Of a stretch of 64,000 nucleotides of DNA, positions 53,592 through 62,441 are shown piece by piece. Under the pieces are notes generated by a model. That model saw nothing but the letters and a program-made list of their open reading frames with translations. It was not told the origin of the DNA and ran no database searches. How positions within the stretch are numbered: the stretch's first letter is position 1; the number at the start of each line of letters is the position of its first letter. The DNA is from Arthrobacter sp. Soil762 (lineage in GTDB: Bacteria; Actinomycetota; Actinomycetes; Actinomycetales; Micrococcaceae), in NCBI RefSeq assembly GCF_001428335.1, contig NZ_LMSG01000021.1, positions 1 to 64,000 of the forward strand, in the 5' to 3' direction. A program made the translations under genes and the position numbers.

Positions 53592-56298
53592 CGGCCACGC
53601 TGCCAAACAGGGAACGCCATATCGACTGCTCACGGGCCGGCGTGAGCCGCTGGACCGGATCTGCAACATCATTCGCAGCCGCACGAGCCAGGCCGTGTTC
53701 CTCATGGCGGGCCCGGGCATCGGGAAGTCAACGCTGACCGAGGCCATCACCGAGCGGCTTTCCCAGGAGATGATTATTGTTCAGATCCATGGAAGTTCGT
53801 CGCTGTCCGGCGTTCCCTTTGGAGTTTTGGCGCCCTACACGGCGGAGCTGACGGCCGAAGACTCCGTGTCTTCGGTGGCTGTGCTGCGGTCCGTGTGGAG
53901 GTACTTTGAGAAGCTGAAAGCCGGCAGGGATACCCCGTTGCTTCTGATGATGGATGACGCCCATCACCTGGACGAGGCAACGGCCAGCATCGTGGCCGAC
54001 ATGATCTCCGCTGGCTGGGCCACAGTGCTTGCTGCCGGCAGGCCGCGGCCCGGGCTGCCTCAGCCGCTCGCTCAGCTCTGGTATGACGGCCTGGCTGACC
54101 GTGTGGATCTCCGACCCATGAACCGGGAGCAGGTAGAGGAAGTCCTCTCCCACGCACTTGATGGAACAATCCCCTCCGGAACCATTGACACAATCTGGAG
54201 CGCCTCTGGCGGAAATCCGCGGATTCTTGATGCCTTGCTGCATGACGCCGCGGAGCGGGGCGAACTCGCAAAGCGGAACGGGATCTGGATGCTGCTGGGC
54301 CCGTTGCCTGCCGACGGACCCAGGCTCGCCGAGGTGGTGGTGAAGGACATGCTCCGCCGCAGCCCGGAAGAGCAGGAAGTCCTGAAACTTGTCGCCCTCG
54401 CCGGGCCCGTGAGCCGGAAGGTGATCGAGGATATTTTTGGCGCTGAAGTAGTGCGCACGTTGCTGGACCAGCAGATGATGGTGGAAAGTTCCGGCATTCC
54501 AGCCGATCTCCGGATCTGGAACTCCGTGTTCGGCGAGGCGCTCCGCACAAGTATCTCGGTGTCCCGGAGCCTGCAGCTGCTTGAAAAGATCCAGGATCAG
54601 CTGGGAACCGCTCCCGAAGGGTCTGAAGGCAGGATGAGGGCCGTGGAATGGGCCCTTGAATGTGGATTGAAAATATCCGATCCCGAGCTGCTTGAGGCGG
54701 CCGGCACTGCCTTGGTCCACTCGCGGAACCGGAGCAGCCGGATGATGGCGGCGAAGGTCGCGGACCCGGACCTCGTGCCGCAGGCACAGGCCGTCCAGGG
54801 ACGCGCCTTATTCAATGAAGGCGACTTTGCGGGTGCGGCCAAGCTCCTGGACGGATGCTGGCTGCAGCTGGGGAACGGGGCCTGGGCTGTTCCGGTCCTG
54901 ATGCTCAGGGCCATGGCACACCAGGCTCTGGGAACGCCGTTGTCAGTATTCGCGGCCGATTCCCGTGAAGCGCTTCAGGGCGCAGGCGCCATGACGGCTG
55001 GCCCGGATGCTGTGCCGCCGGATTCCCAGGAGACCGCCGGTGCGCTGGCCGGGCCCTGGCAGGAGCGCTTGCTTTGCCTGCTGGAACTTTGCGAAGCAGG
55101 CAACCACCAGGCCTTGGAGGCAGAGGTCCAGGAACTTCGGAGCAGCCGCGCCGGCGATGCCACGGACGACGCCCTGTGTGCCGTGGGCCTGGCGCTGCTG
55201 GCCCATTCGCTCGCCCCGGCCGGACGGGCCGTCCAGGGGCTGGATGCCGCATTGCTGGCCGTCTCGGAACTTCCCTCACTGCAGGGTGGCGTGTTCTTCT
55301 TCAATGAATTTGTCCTTGGCCGCCTGGTGGCAGATTACCTGGCCATGGGGGAGTGGGACTCGGCGGAACGGGAGTTGGCGAACTATGCTGCCGGGCAGCC
55401 GCGGGGTGTCGCCTATTTCGGCGGCAGCCTCGAGGTACTCCGTGGCTACTCGCTCCTGCGGCAGGGGCGGATGGAACGCGCCTACCAAACGCTGCTGCCG
55501 GCGGTGGAGACCCTGAGGCTTAACGATCCGCTGCAGATGTTCCGGTTTGGTTCCGGGCTGGCGTTTTATGTAGCGGCGAGGCTCGGCGACGCCGCCCAGG
55601 CCGGCCGGCTTGAGCTGGATTACAAGGATTCACCGCAGGGCTCCACCGGCTACGGACTCCTTGCGAGGGCGTACGCGGCAGCGGCATCGGAGTATGTGGC
55701 GCATGACGGAAAAGGCCTGGCGCGCCTCCACACACTGGCCACCACGCCCGAGGTGACCACCCGGGCCGGGACACTCCTGGAACTCTTGGCTCTCTGCTGG
55801 GACCTGGGCGACCATTCCGTGATCCCGTTGGTCCACTCACTGGCGGGGAGCGTCGAAGGCCGCTGGGCCGCGGCAATGCTCACCCTGGCTGGGCATTGGG
55901 AGTCCGAGGACGCCGATTCCATCATGGAAACGGCAGCCATGCTTGAAGGCGCGGGATTCGTTAACCTTGCGCGGGAAGCCTACGCGCGGTCGAGCACCGT
56001 CCTTGAGAGCTCCGGTGAGCGCCGGCGGGCCCGTCAGGCGGTTGCCCTGCGGGAGAAGTGCGACCACGAACTGGGCGAGCGGTTCCGGGAAGGCCACTTC
56101 ATCGCCGCAGCACCCAGCGTGCACCTCACCCGCCGGGAACAGGACATCGTAGAGCTCGCTGTGAAAGGTCTCACGGACCGGGAGATCGCACAAAGACTCA
56201 TGGTGTCCGTGCGTACTGTGGAGGGCCACCTCTACCGCACGTACGTCAAACTCGGCGTGCGGAGCCGCGACGAACTGGCTACAGCCCTTCCGCACTAG
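53578..56298 (+). CDS. Large ATPase/LuxR-type transcriptional regulator (second of pair)
   Basis: 906 residues from a CTG start. The next possible start, GTG at 53695, is only six residues before Walker A 'GPGIGKST' (45-52) and would delete the preceding helix 'RREPLDRICNIIRSRTSQAVF', which belongs to the fold. CTG at 53578 has AGGGG eight bases upstream and overlaps the previous stop. Walker B 'LLLMMDDAHHLDE' (121-133) is complete, unlike that of its partner. Helical repeats span roughly 370-830, ending in a LuxR domain 'LTRREQDIVELAVKGLTDREIAQRLMVSVRTVEGHLYRTYVKLGVRSRDEL'. Co-translation suggests the two proteins work together; function unknown. Confidence 0.86.
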   Translation: MDSSNGHAAKQGTPYRLLTGRREPLDRICNIIRSRTSQAVFLMAGPGIGKSTLTEAITERLSQEMIIVQIHGSSSLSGVPFGVLAPYTAELTAEDSVSSVAVLRSVWRYFEKLKAGRDTPLLLMMDDAHHLDEATASIVADMISAGWATVLAAGRPRPGLPQPLAQLWYDGLADRVDLRPMNREQVEEVLSHALDGTIPSGTIDTIWSASGGNPRILDALLHDAAERGELAKRNGIWMLLGPLPADGPRLAEVVVKDMLRRSPEEQEVLKLVALAGPVSRKVIEDIFGAEVVRTLLDQQMMVESSGIPADLRIWNSVFGEALRTSISVSRSLQLLEKIQDQLGTAPEGSEGRMRAVEWALECGLKISDPELLEAAGTALVHSRNRSSRMMAAKVADPDLVPQAQAVQGRALFNEGDFAGAAKLLDGCWLQLGNGAWAVPVLMLRAMAHQALGTPLSVFAADSREALQGAGAMTAGPDAVPPDSQETAGALAGPWQERLLCLLELCEAGNHQALEAEVQELRSSRAGDATDDALCAVGLALLAHSLAPAGRAVQGLDAALLAVSELPSLQGGVFFFNEFVLGRLVADYLAMGEWDSAERELANYAAGQPRGVAYFGGSLEVLRGYSLLRQGRMERAYQTLLPAVETLRLNDPLQMFRFGSGLAFYVAARLGDAAQAGRLELDYKDSPQGSTGYGLLARAYAAAASEYVAHDGKGLARLHTLATTPEVTTRAGTLLELLALCWDLGDHSVIPLVHSLAGSVEGRWAAAMLTLAGHWESEDADSIMETAAMLEGAGFVNLAREAYARSSTVLESSGERRRARQAVALREKCDHELGERFREGHFIAAAPSVHLTRREQDIVELAVKGLTDREIAQRLMVSVRTVEGHLYRTYVKLGVRSRDELATALPH

Positions 56299-56301
56299 GC
56301 C

Positions 56302-56346
56302 TGCGTACGGACGCCATGCGTCCGGGACCTTGCGTACGGACGTCCG
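56302..56346. terminator. Repeat-hairpin downstream of the LuxR pair
   Basis: TGCGTACGGACG occurs twice (56302-56313, 56331-56342). The first copy forms CGGACG/CGTCCG (56308-56324, five-base loop) and the second ends in the palindrome CGGACGTCCG (56337-56346). Placed directly after the stop, it probably ends the luxR transcript. Confidence 0.5.
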
Positions 56347-56524
56347 GAAACGCGTAGCCCCGGTGCAAAAAAGTAGAGTACTGCCTACTCGTGTGCTGAC
56401 CTTCAGCATGCGATTGACTTAGCGCGGCAGGAAAACACGGAGCCACCAAAACCGCGGACCGGCCAACAGACTTTCAGGCCTCATTTTGAAGCAAACTTCC
56501 GGCCCCTGGGGCTGGATCGAAGCG

Positions 56525-56645
56525 GGGCCGGCGACGTCAGAGTCTTCTGAGACCGAGACTCTCCCCCCAGCCGTCGCCGGCCCTCACTTCCGCGGGCTGA
56601 AGCCCGGAGCTGCTGTGGCGGTTGCCCATCGGGCCGCCGCCACAG
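56525..56645. other. Cluster of strong hairpins upstream of sufS
   Basis: Three structures in 120 bases. First, a compound hairpin: a 12-bp outer stem (56525-56536 with 56572-56583) and a 7-bp inner stem AGAGTCT/AGACTCT (56539-56545 with 56556-56562). Second, GGGCT-GA-AGCCC near 56594-56605. Third, CTGTGGCGG/CCGCCACAG (56613-56621 with 56637-56645). None has a U-tract. Possibilities are terminators in series, a small RNA, or a folded suf leader. The rest of 56347-56699 has no gene; a palindrome ATTGA-GTG-TCAAT lies at 56661-56673. Confidence 0.5.
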
Positions 56646-56699
56646 TGGTGTTGTGGGACAATTGAGTGTCAATCCATTGGCATCTCAAGGAGTTTAGCT

Positions 56700-58025
56700 T
56701 TGGCCCTAGTATCAACGCCTGCCACGCTGGAACGCGCAGTGCCGGCCATGGATAACGCCGAAGTCCTCAGGATTCGAAACGACTTCCCCATACTTGGCCA
56801 GCTGGTGAACGGCCAGCGCCTGGTGTACCTCGATTCGGGCGCCACCTCGCAAAACCCGCTCAGTGTCATCGAAGCTGAGCAGGAGTTTTACGAACAGCGC
56901 AACGCTGCCGTGCACCGCGGGGCCCACTACCTTGCCGTGGAAGCCACAGAGGCTTTCGAAGACGCCCGCCAGACCATAGCGGACTTCATCGGTGCCGGCT
57001 ACGCGGAAACGGTGTGGACCTCCAACGCCACCGAAAGCCTGAACCTGCTCAGCTACGCGCTGTCCAACGCCGCGCTGTGGGCGGCGCAGGGGCGCGGCGA
57101 CGCCCGGCTGAAAGACCTCGCAGTGGGCCCGGGTGACCAGATCGTGGTGACCGAAATGGAGCACCACGCCAACCTGATCCCTTGGCAGGAACTGGCGTTC
57201 CGCACCGGCGCCACGCTTCGTTACATCCCCATCGACGACGCCGGTGCCCTGCGGCTGGACATGGCGGCCGAGATCCTGGGAAGCAAAACCAAGGTCCTCG
57301 CATTCACCCACGCCTCCAACGTGCTGGGCACCATTAATCCCGTACAGGAACTGGTCGCGCTGGGGCGGCGGGCCGGAGCCCTGGTGGTCCTGGACGCCTG
57401 CCAGTCCGCACCGCACATGCCGTTGAACGTCAAGGAGCTTGACGTCGACTTCGCCGTCTTCTCCGGCCACAAGATGCTGGCGCCTACCGGAATCGGTGTC
57501 CTTTACGGCAAGCAGGACCTCCTGGACGTGCTGCCACCGTTCCTCACCGGAGGTTCCATGATCACCACCGTGACCATGGAGCGGGCCGAGTACCTGCCCG
57601 CGCCGCAGCGCTTCGAGGCCGGTACCCAGCGCATCTCGCAGGCCGTTGCCCTGGCCGCCGCGGCCAACTACCTCACGGAAACCGGCCTGGACCGCGTGCA
57701 CCGCTGGGAATCGGAGCTCGGCCAGCGGATGGTGGCGGGGCTGGAGTCCATTCCCGGCATCCGGGTCCTGGGGCCCGCCGCGGGACAGGAACGGATCGGC
57801 CTTGCCGCGTTCCACGTCGACGGTGTGCACGCGCACGACGTCGGGCAGTTCCTGGATTCCCGGGGCATCGCCGTCCGCGTGGGTCACCATTGCGCCCAGC
57901 CGCTGCACCGCCGCTTGGGCCTGACCGCAACCACCAGGGCAAGCGCCTACTTGTACAACACCACCGACGACGTCGATGCCTTCCTGGAAGCCGTCGCCGG
58001 AGTCCGCTCCTACTTCCGCGTCTAG
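56700..58025 (+). CDS. sufS: SufS-type cysteine desulfurase
   Basis: PLP enzyme taking sulfur from cysteine for iron-sulfur cluster assembly. 441 residues: 'YLDSGATSQNPLSVIEAE', 'RGAHYLAVEATEAFE', the PLP lysine in 'VFSGHKMLAPTGIGVLYGK', and 'GIAVRVGHHCAQPLHRRLGL' containing the catalytic cysteine, followed by the SufS-like C-terminus. The TTG start has AAGGAG seven bases upstream (56687-56692). An N-terminal extension of about 25 residues precedes the core. Followed by sufU after 24 bases; the full sufBCD operon is not in the window, so this is a separate SufS-SufU pair. Confidence 0.94.
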   Translation: MALVSTPATLERAVPAMDNAEVLRIRNDFPILGQLVNGQRLVYLDSGATSQNPLSVIEAEQEFYEQRNAAVHRGAHYLAVEATEAFEDARQTIADFIGAGYAETVWTSNATESLNLLSYALSNAALWAAQGRGDARLKDLAVGPGDQIVVTEMEHHANLIPWQELAFRTGATLRYIPIDDAGALRLDMAAEILGSKTKVLAFTHASNVLGTINPVQELVALGRRAGALVVLDACQSAPHMPLNVKELDVDFAVFSGHKMLAPTGIGVLYGKQDLLDVLPPFLTGGSMITTVTMERAEYLPAPQRFEAGTQRISQAVALAAAANYLTETGLDRVHRWESELGQRMVAGLESIPGIRVLGPAAGQERIGLAAFHVDGVHAHDVGQFLDSRGIAVRVGHHCAQPLHRRLGLTATTRASAYLYNTTDDVDAFLEAVAGVRSYFRV

Positions 58026-58049
58026 CGCGATCACCGAAGGTACACCACC

Positions 58050-58499
58050 ATGAGCCTTGACCAGCTGTATCAGCAGATCATCCTTGACCATTCCAAAGCC
58101 CGTCACGGCAGCGGACTGGCAGGCATCGCCGCGCCCGCGGGGGCGTCCATGGGTCAGTCCCACCAACTCAACCCGGTCTGCGGCGACGAAGTAACGCTGC
58201 GGGTGGCTGTGGAAGACGGCAAGGTGGCGCAGATTTCCTGGGACGGCGAAGGGTGTTCCATCTCGATGGCATCGGCGTCGGTCCTCAGCGAACTCGCGGA
58301 GGGAATGACCGTGGACGAGCTCCACGCCGTCATTGGCAACTTCCGCGAAGTGCTCCGCTCACGCGGGAAGATCCATGCCGATCCCGAGATCCTGGGCGAC
58401 GCCGCGGCTTTCGAGGGTGTGGCCCGCTACGCCGCGCGCGTTAAGTGCGCCATGATTTCCTGGGTTGCCGCCGAGGACGCCCTGAACCAGGCAGCCTAG
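58050..58499 (+). CDS. sufU: SufU iron-sulfur cluster assembly sulfurtransferase
   Basis: Zinc protein receiving the persulfide sulfur from SufS. 149 residues: 'LDQLYQQIILDHSKARHGSG' at the start, Cys in 'LNPVCGDEVTL' (about 44), Cys in 'GEGCSISMASASVLSE' (about 70) and the third in 'ARVKCAMISWVAAEDAL' near the end, i.e. the three conserved cysteines plus aspartate that hold zinc. Its GC-rich start region follows sufS by 24 bases, so it is co-transcribed. Confidence 0.94.
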   Translation: MSLDQLYQQIILDHSKARHGSGLAGIAAPAGASMGQSHQLNPVCGDEVTLRVAVEDGKVAQISWDGEGCSISMASASVLSELAEGMTVDELHAVIGNFREVLRSRGKIHADPEILGDAAAFEGVARYAARVKCAMISWVAAEDALNQAA

Positions 58500-58552
58500 G
58501 CCTTCACCGTCCTAAGCCAGCCCGAACCCGGGCCGGAGCCCAACCGCGGCCT

Positions 58553-59866
58553 TCAGCCCCGGTGCTCGAAAACGTCCGGGATGCCGTCGCCGTCAGCATC
58601 ATGCCGTTCCGCAAGTTCCACTGCGCGGTAATGCCGGTTCCGCAGCCGGAGCACCACGGCGGCGAGCAGGGCGGCAACCAGTGATCCGGTGAGGATGGCC
58701 ACCTTCGCGTGGTCATCGTGGGCCGAGCCCGCACCAAAGCTCAGCTCGGCGATCAGCAGCGACACCGTGAAGCCCACTCCGGCCAACATCGCAAGGCCGG
58801 CAACATCGATCCAGGCCAGGCCGTCGTCGAGCTTTGCCCTGGTGGTCTTAGTGATCAGGTAGGTAGTGCCGAACACTCCAATCGTTTTACCGGCCACCAA
58901 GGCGGCCACAATTCCCACCGCCACCGGATCCGCCAGGGCAGACCGGAAGCCGTCGAGGCCACCCACGGCAACTCCGGCGGAAAAGAAGGCGAAGACCGGG
59001 ACGGCGAAACCTGCCGAAAGCGGGCGGAGCCGGTGTTCCAGGGACTCAGCCATACCGGAACCCGCCTCACCGCGTTTCCGCGACGCCAGCACCGGGACGG
59101 CAAAAGCGAGCAGCACACCGGCCACCGTGGAGTGGATGCCGGAAGCGTGCACGAGTCCCCAGGTGGCGGCGGCCAGCGGCAGCAACAGGTACCAGCTGCG
59201 GACCCTCCTCTGGGCCAGCAGGGTAAACAGCCCCAGCGGAACCAGTGCCGCCAACAGGAAGAGCGGCTGCAGTCCGGACGAGTAGAAGAAGGCGATGATG
59301 CCGATGGCCAGCAGGTCATCCACTACGGCCAAGGTGAGCAGGAAGGTCCGGAGGGCCGCAGGCAGGTGCGTGTTGATGACGGCCAGCACGGCCAGGGCAA
59401 AGGCGATATCGGTGGCTGTGGGAATGGCCCAGCCCCGCAGGCTCTCGGCGTCCTGGCCCAGGTTCAGCAGCGTGTAGATCAGGGCCGGAACTGCCACGCC
59501 GCCCACGGCCGCGGCCACCGGAACCACCGCCTTGGACACTTTGCGGAGTTCACCGGTAACAAACTCCCGCTTGAGTTCCAGGCCGGCCAGGAAGAAGAAG
59601 ATGGCCAGAAGACCGTCTGACGCCCAATGCCCCACGGAGAGCCGGAGGTGCCAGGGCTCATAGCCGATTTTCAGGTCACGCAGCGCGAAGTAGCCCTCAG
59701 CCGCCGGCGAGTTGGCCCAGATGAGGGCCGCGGCTGTGGCCAGCAAAAGGAGGGCACCGCCGGCTGTTTCCAGCCTGAGGATCTCTGAGATCCGCAGGAA
59801 TTCGGCGTAGCTTGAGCGGCTGAGGACTTTGGCAGTGAAGGCGGGGCGGGACGGGCGCTTGGCCAT
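58553..59866 (-). CDS. nhaA: Na+/H+ antiporter NhaA
   Basis: Exports sodium in exchange for protons for pH and salt tolerance. 437 residues, 11-12 spans. The TM4-5 region '[43 protein letters not shown]' (spanning about 140-183) carries the two transport aspartates in 'VVDDLLAI', and '[19 protein letters not shown]' matches the family. The last 30 residues form an acidic tail ending in '[15 protein letters not shown]', which resembles a calcium-binding thrombospondin type 3-like DxDxDG motif; this extension is unusual. AGGAG precedes the ATG. Convergent to sufU. Confidence 0.95.
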   Translation of the reverse strand: MAKRPSRPAFTAKVLSRSSYAEFLRISEILRLETAGGALLLLATAAALIWANSPAAEGYFALRDLKIGYEPWHLRLSVGHWASDGLLAIFFFLAGLELKREFVTGELRKVSKAVVPVAAAVGGVAVPALIYTLLNLGQDAESLRGWAIPTATDIAFALAVLAVINTHLPAALRTFLLTLAVVDDLLAIGIIAFFYSSGLQPLFLLAALVPLGLFTLLAQRRVRSWYLLLPLAAATWGLVHASGIHSTVAGVLLAFAVPVLASRKRGEAGSGMAESLEHRLRPLSAGFAVPVFAFFSAGVAVGGLDGFRSALADPVAVGIVAALVAGKTIGVFGTTYLITKTTRAKLDDGLAWIDVAGLAMLAGVGFTVSLLIAELSFGAGSAHDDHAKVAILTGSLVAALLAAVVLRLRNRHYRAVELAERHDADGDGIPDVFEHRG

Positions 59867-59937
59867 GGGTGGCTCCTGGAATTAAGGGGTCGGCAAAACT
59901 GTTGCCGACCAGACTTCCCGGCGCACCTGTGTCCAGC

Positions 59938-60159
59938 CTACCCGAGCAGGCCCATAACCCCGATCACGGCAGTGGCAGCTCCCAGCACCATCGAGATGCT
60001 GACCAGCACCACGTGAACGGTGAGGAACTTTGTGGCCTTGCCGGCAGCGTCCCGCGCCCTGGGATCCTTCATCACGCGGCGCAGGAACTGCGGCCAGACC
60101 ACCAGGGACCAGAGGCCGGCGATGGTCAGGACCACGCCCGCAAACAGGGGGAGTTGCAT
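59938..60159 (-). CDS. SCO4848 family small membrane protein
   Basis: 73 residues with two membrane spans ('LFAGVVLTIAGLWSLVVWPQFL' and 'VHVVLVSISMVLGAATAVIGVMGL') around a charged loop 'RRVMKDPRARDAAGKATKF'. It matches the actinobacterial SCO4848 family of unknown role. Its ATG is six bases past the DUF2505 stop, so they are co-transcribed. Confidence 0.82.
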   Translation of the reverse strand: MQLPLFAGVVLTIAGLWSLVVWPQFLRRVMKDPRARDAAGKATKFLTVHVVLVSISMVLGAATAVIGVMGLLG

Positions 60160-60164
60160 GGGCC

Positions 60165-60662
60165 CTAGTGGCTTTCGAGCCAGGCCTGGGCCTGCTGTGA
60201 CTGGATGTTCAGGGCCTTGGCCACCATGGGCTCAGCTGCCTCGGCGATCTTGCCGCCCAGGAACGGGACGGAGGAGGTCACGTTGCCTTCGAGTTCAATG
60301 CGCGTGCTGCCGCCCTCCGCGACGAGCCGCTGGACCGCGGTCACATCAAGGGGGGCGCCGGCGATCTTCAGCGTGATGTTGCTCTGGCGGGAACCGTCGG
60401 CCGCCGGGGCGTCCCAGTTCTCCACCTGCGTCACCGTGAGCTTTTCGCCCACGAACTTACGGGCGATTTCCGGCAGCCGGGTTGTGGGCAGCGTGCGGAC
60501 CGAGGTGGTGCTGAACACTCCGTCAACGTCTCCGGCCACCTCGAAGGATTCAAGTGTTCCGCCAACGAATTGGCTCGTGTGCCGCTGGAAGTCCTCGTTG
60601 ATAAAGACGGCAGCGACGCTGTCGACGGCGTGCGGAAGGGTAGTGGTTGCACTCAGTGCCAT
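60165..60662 (-). CDS. DUF2505 domain protein
   Basis: 165 residues. A START/SRPBCC-like hydrophobic-pocket fold is likely ('AVFINEDFQRHTSQFVGGTLESFEVAGD', 'RKFVGEKLTVTQVENWD', 'GSTRIELEGNVTSSVPFLGGKIAEAAEPMVAKAL'). The last two segments with 'GNV..SVP..G..E' match the DUF2505 signature. Function unknown; lipid or polyketide binding is inferred from the fold class. GGAGG lies before the ATG. It heads a pair with SCO4848 and follows the SDR-DUF2867 gene on the same strand. Confidence 0.82.
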   Translation of the reverse strand: MALSATTTLPHAVDSVAAVFINEDFQRHTSQFVGGTLESFEVAGDVDGVFSTTSVRTLPTTRLPEIARKFVGEKLTVTQVENWDAPAADGSRQSNITLKIAGAPLDVTAVQRLVAEGGSTRIELEGNVTSSVPFLGGKIAEAAEPMVAKALNIQSQQAQAWLESH

Positions 60663-60709
60663 GGGTCCTCCAGTGATGTGTAGGTCAGAACGCTTTTGCT
60701 CCCCACATC

Positions 60710-62263
60710 CTACGGGGAGCGATGCGTGTTGTTGGAACCGGCTTCCGCGCTGTCGGCGCTGGCGATTTTCTGTGCCGCCGTGGTGATGTTCCGTGCCATG
60801 GCCGGAAATATGAGGCTGTGGAAGGGCAGCACGGCAAGCCAGTAGAGCTTTCCGCTCAGGCCCTTGGGGAAGAAAATGGCCCGCTGCCGGTAGCGGCTGC
60901 CCGTCCCGTCAGGTTCCACGGACAGTTCAAGCCAGGCGCGTCCGGGGGCGCGCATCTCCGCGCGGAGGCGCAACAGTTTTCCACGCTCGATCTGTTCCAC
61001 GCGCCACCAGTCCACCACTTCGCCCGAGGCCAGGGTGCCGGGGTGCCTTCGTCCCCGCAGCAGGCCCGCGCCGCCGGTGAGCTTGTCCAGCCAGCCACGT
61101 ACCCGCCATGCCAGCGGCAGGGAATACCAGCCGTTCCGGCCGCCGATTCCTTCGATGATGGTCCACACGTGGGCGGGATCAACATCGCCGTGGAAGGTCC
61201 GCTCATCCACGTAGACCGTGTGGCCTGCCCAGTCCGGATCGCTGGGCAGCGGATCGGCGTCGGCCCCGGCATTTGACCATGTGGTTTCCACCTGGCCGTC
61301 ACGCTCCTTGCCCAGGGCGAGGGCAACGGCCCGCCGGTACGGGGTCAGGCCGCCCGCCGGCACCGGGATATGGGCGTCGATGTCGTGCTCGCGGGACACG
61401 GCATCGTGCTGCAGCGACTCGACGAGCGGGAGCGACATGGACAGCGGGATGGGCGTGGTCAGGGCCACCCACATGCCGGCGAGCCTCGGGGCGGGAATGG
61501 GCAGAGCCAGCACCACCCGGTACGGCAGCCCGGCCTCGGCGGCGTATTCCTTCATCATGCCCGCGTAGCTCAGGACCTGCCGGCAGCCGATGTCGAAGGT
61601 GCGGTTGACGGGCCCGTCCAAGGATGCGGCGCCCACCAGGTAGTGCAGCACGTCCCGGACGGCGATTGCCTCGATCTTGTTGCGCACCCAGCTCGGGGCC
61701 GGCATCAGCGGAAGCGTTTCGGACAGGTGGCGGATCATTTCGAAGGACGCGGACCCGGAACCGATCACCACCCCGGCCTGGAAGACCACCGCGTCCACCG
61801 TGCTGTCCAGGAACATCTTTCCCACGGCTTCCCGGGACCGCATGTGGGTGGACAGTTCCACGTTGGCCGGGTGCAGGCCGCCCAGGTAGACGATCCGGCC
61901 CACGCCGGCTGCGGCAGCGGCTGTGGCCGCCGTTTCCGCCATGGCCTTTTCCTTGGATTCGAAGCCGGCGCCGGAGGCCATGGAGTGGACGAGGTAGTAG
62001 AGCACGTCGACGCCGGCCAGCGCCTGCTCCAGGGCTCCGCCGTCGTCGAGACTGCTCTCGATGACCTCAACCTTGCCCAGCCACGGCACGCCGGCGATCT
62101 TTGCCGGGGTCCTGACCAGGACCTTGACGGTGTGCCCGGCCTCCAGCAGCCGGGGGACCAGGCGGCCGCCGATGTAGCCGGTGGCGCCGGTCACCAGGAC
62201 GGTTCGCGCCATCCCCGGTGCCACGGTGGGGGGAGTGTCGCTCGGACTATTGCTATCGCTCAC
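60710..62263 (-). CDS. SDR family NAD(P)-binding protein with C-terminal DUF2867
   Basis: 517 residues. An atypical SDR domain (about 20-320) has 'VLVTGATGYIGGRLVPRLLEAGH', the dinucleotide loop, 'YYLVHSM', and a late catalytic-like region without a canonical YxxxK, as in NmrA-like proteins. A DUF2867 domain follows ('EVVDWWRVEQIERGKLLRLRAEM', 'FHSLIFPAMARNI', about 340-500). The enzyme reaction is unknown. GTG start chosen for GAGGAG six bases upstream. Divergent from mfd; the shared spacer 62264-62441 has a TAGGCT box at 62359-62364 for mfd. Confidence 0.88.
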   Translation of the reverse strand: MSDSNSPSDTPPTVAPGMARTVLVTGATGYIGGRLVPRLLEAGHTVKVLVRTPAKIAGVPWLGKVEVIESSLDDGGALEQALAGVDVLYYLVHSMASGAGFESKEKAMAETAATAAAAAGVGRIVYLGGLHPANVELSTHMRSREAVGKMFLDSTVDAVVFQAGVVIGSGSASFEMIRHLSETLPLMPAPSWVRNKIEAIAVRDVLHYLVGAASLDGPVNRTFDIGCRQVLSYAGMMKEYAAEAGLPYRVVLALPIPAPRLAGMWVALTTPIPLSMSLPLVESLQHDAVSREHDIDAHIPVPAGGLTPYRRAVALALGKERDGQVETTWSNAGADADPLPSDPDWAGHTVYVDERTFHGDVDPAHVWTIIEGIGGRNGWYSLPLAWRVRGWLDKLTGGAGLLRGRRHPGTLASGEVVDWWRVEQIERGKLLRLRAEMRAPGRAWLELSVEPDGTGSRYRQRAIFFPKGLSGKLYWLAVLPFHSLIFPAMARNITTAAQKIASADSAEAGSNNTHRSP

Positions 62264-62441
62264 TGAAAGCTCCTCAGGCCGGCAGGCGGAGGCGCACAAC
62301 AGGCGCGCTTCCTCAGCAAGCTTAGCAACGGGGTGCCCGGCGGGCCCCGGGGCAGGGGTAGGCTGGGATGACCCGGGATTCGAAGTGAATTTCGGGCTTT
62401 CGTGTTGCCTGCGATCCCATGAACCCACAGGAGTTTCCGCC

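Noticed and set aside
53695-56298. Second LuxR gene starting at GTG 53695
   Set aside because: This start leaves only six residues before the Walker A motif and cuts a conserved helix; the upstream CTG with a good ribosome site fits better.
56661-56673. SufR operator upstream of sufS
   Set aside because: The ATTGA-GTG-TCAAT palindrome does not match the ACACT-N5-TGTGA form I recall for mycobacterial SufR, and no SufR gene is in the window.
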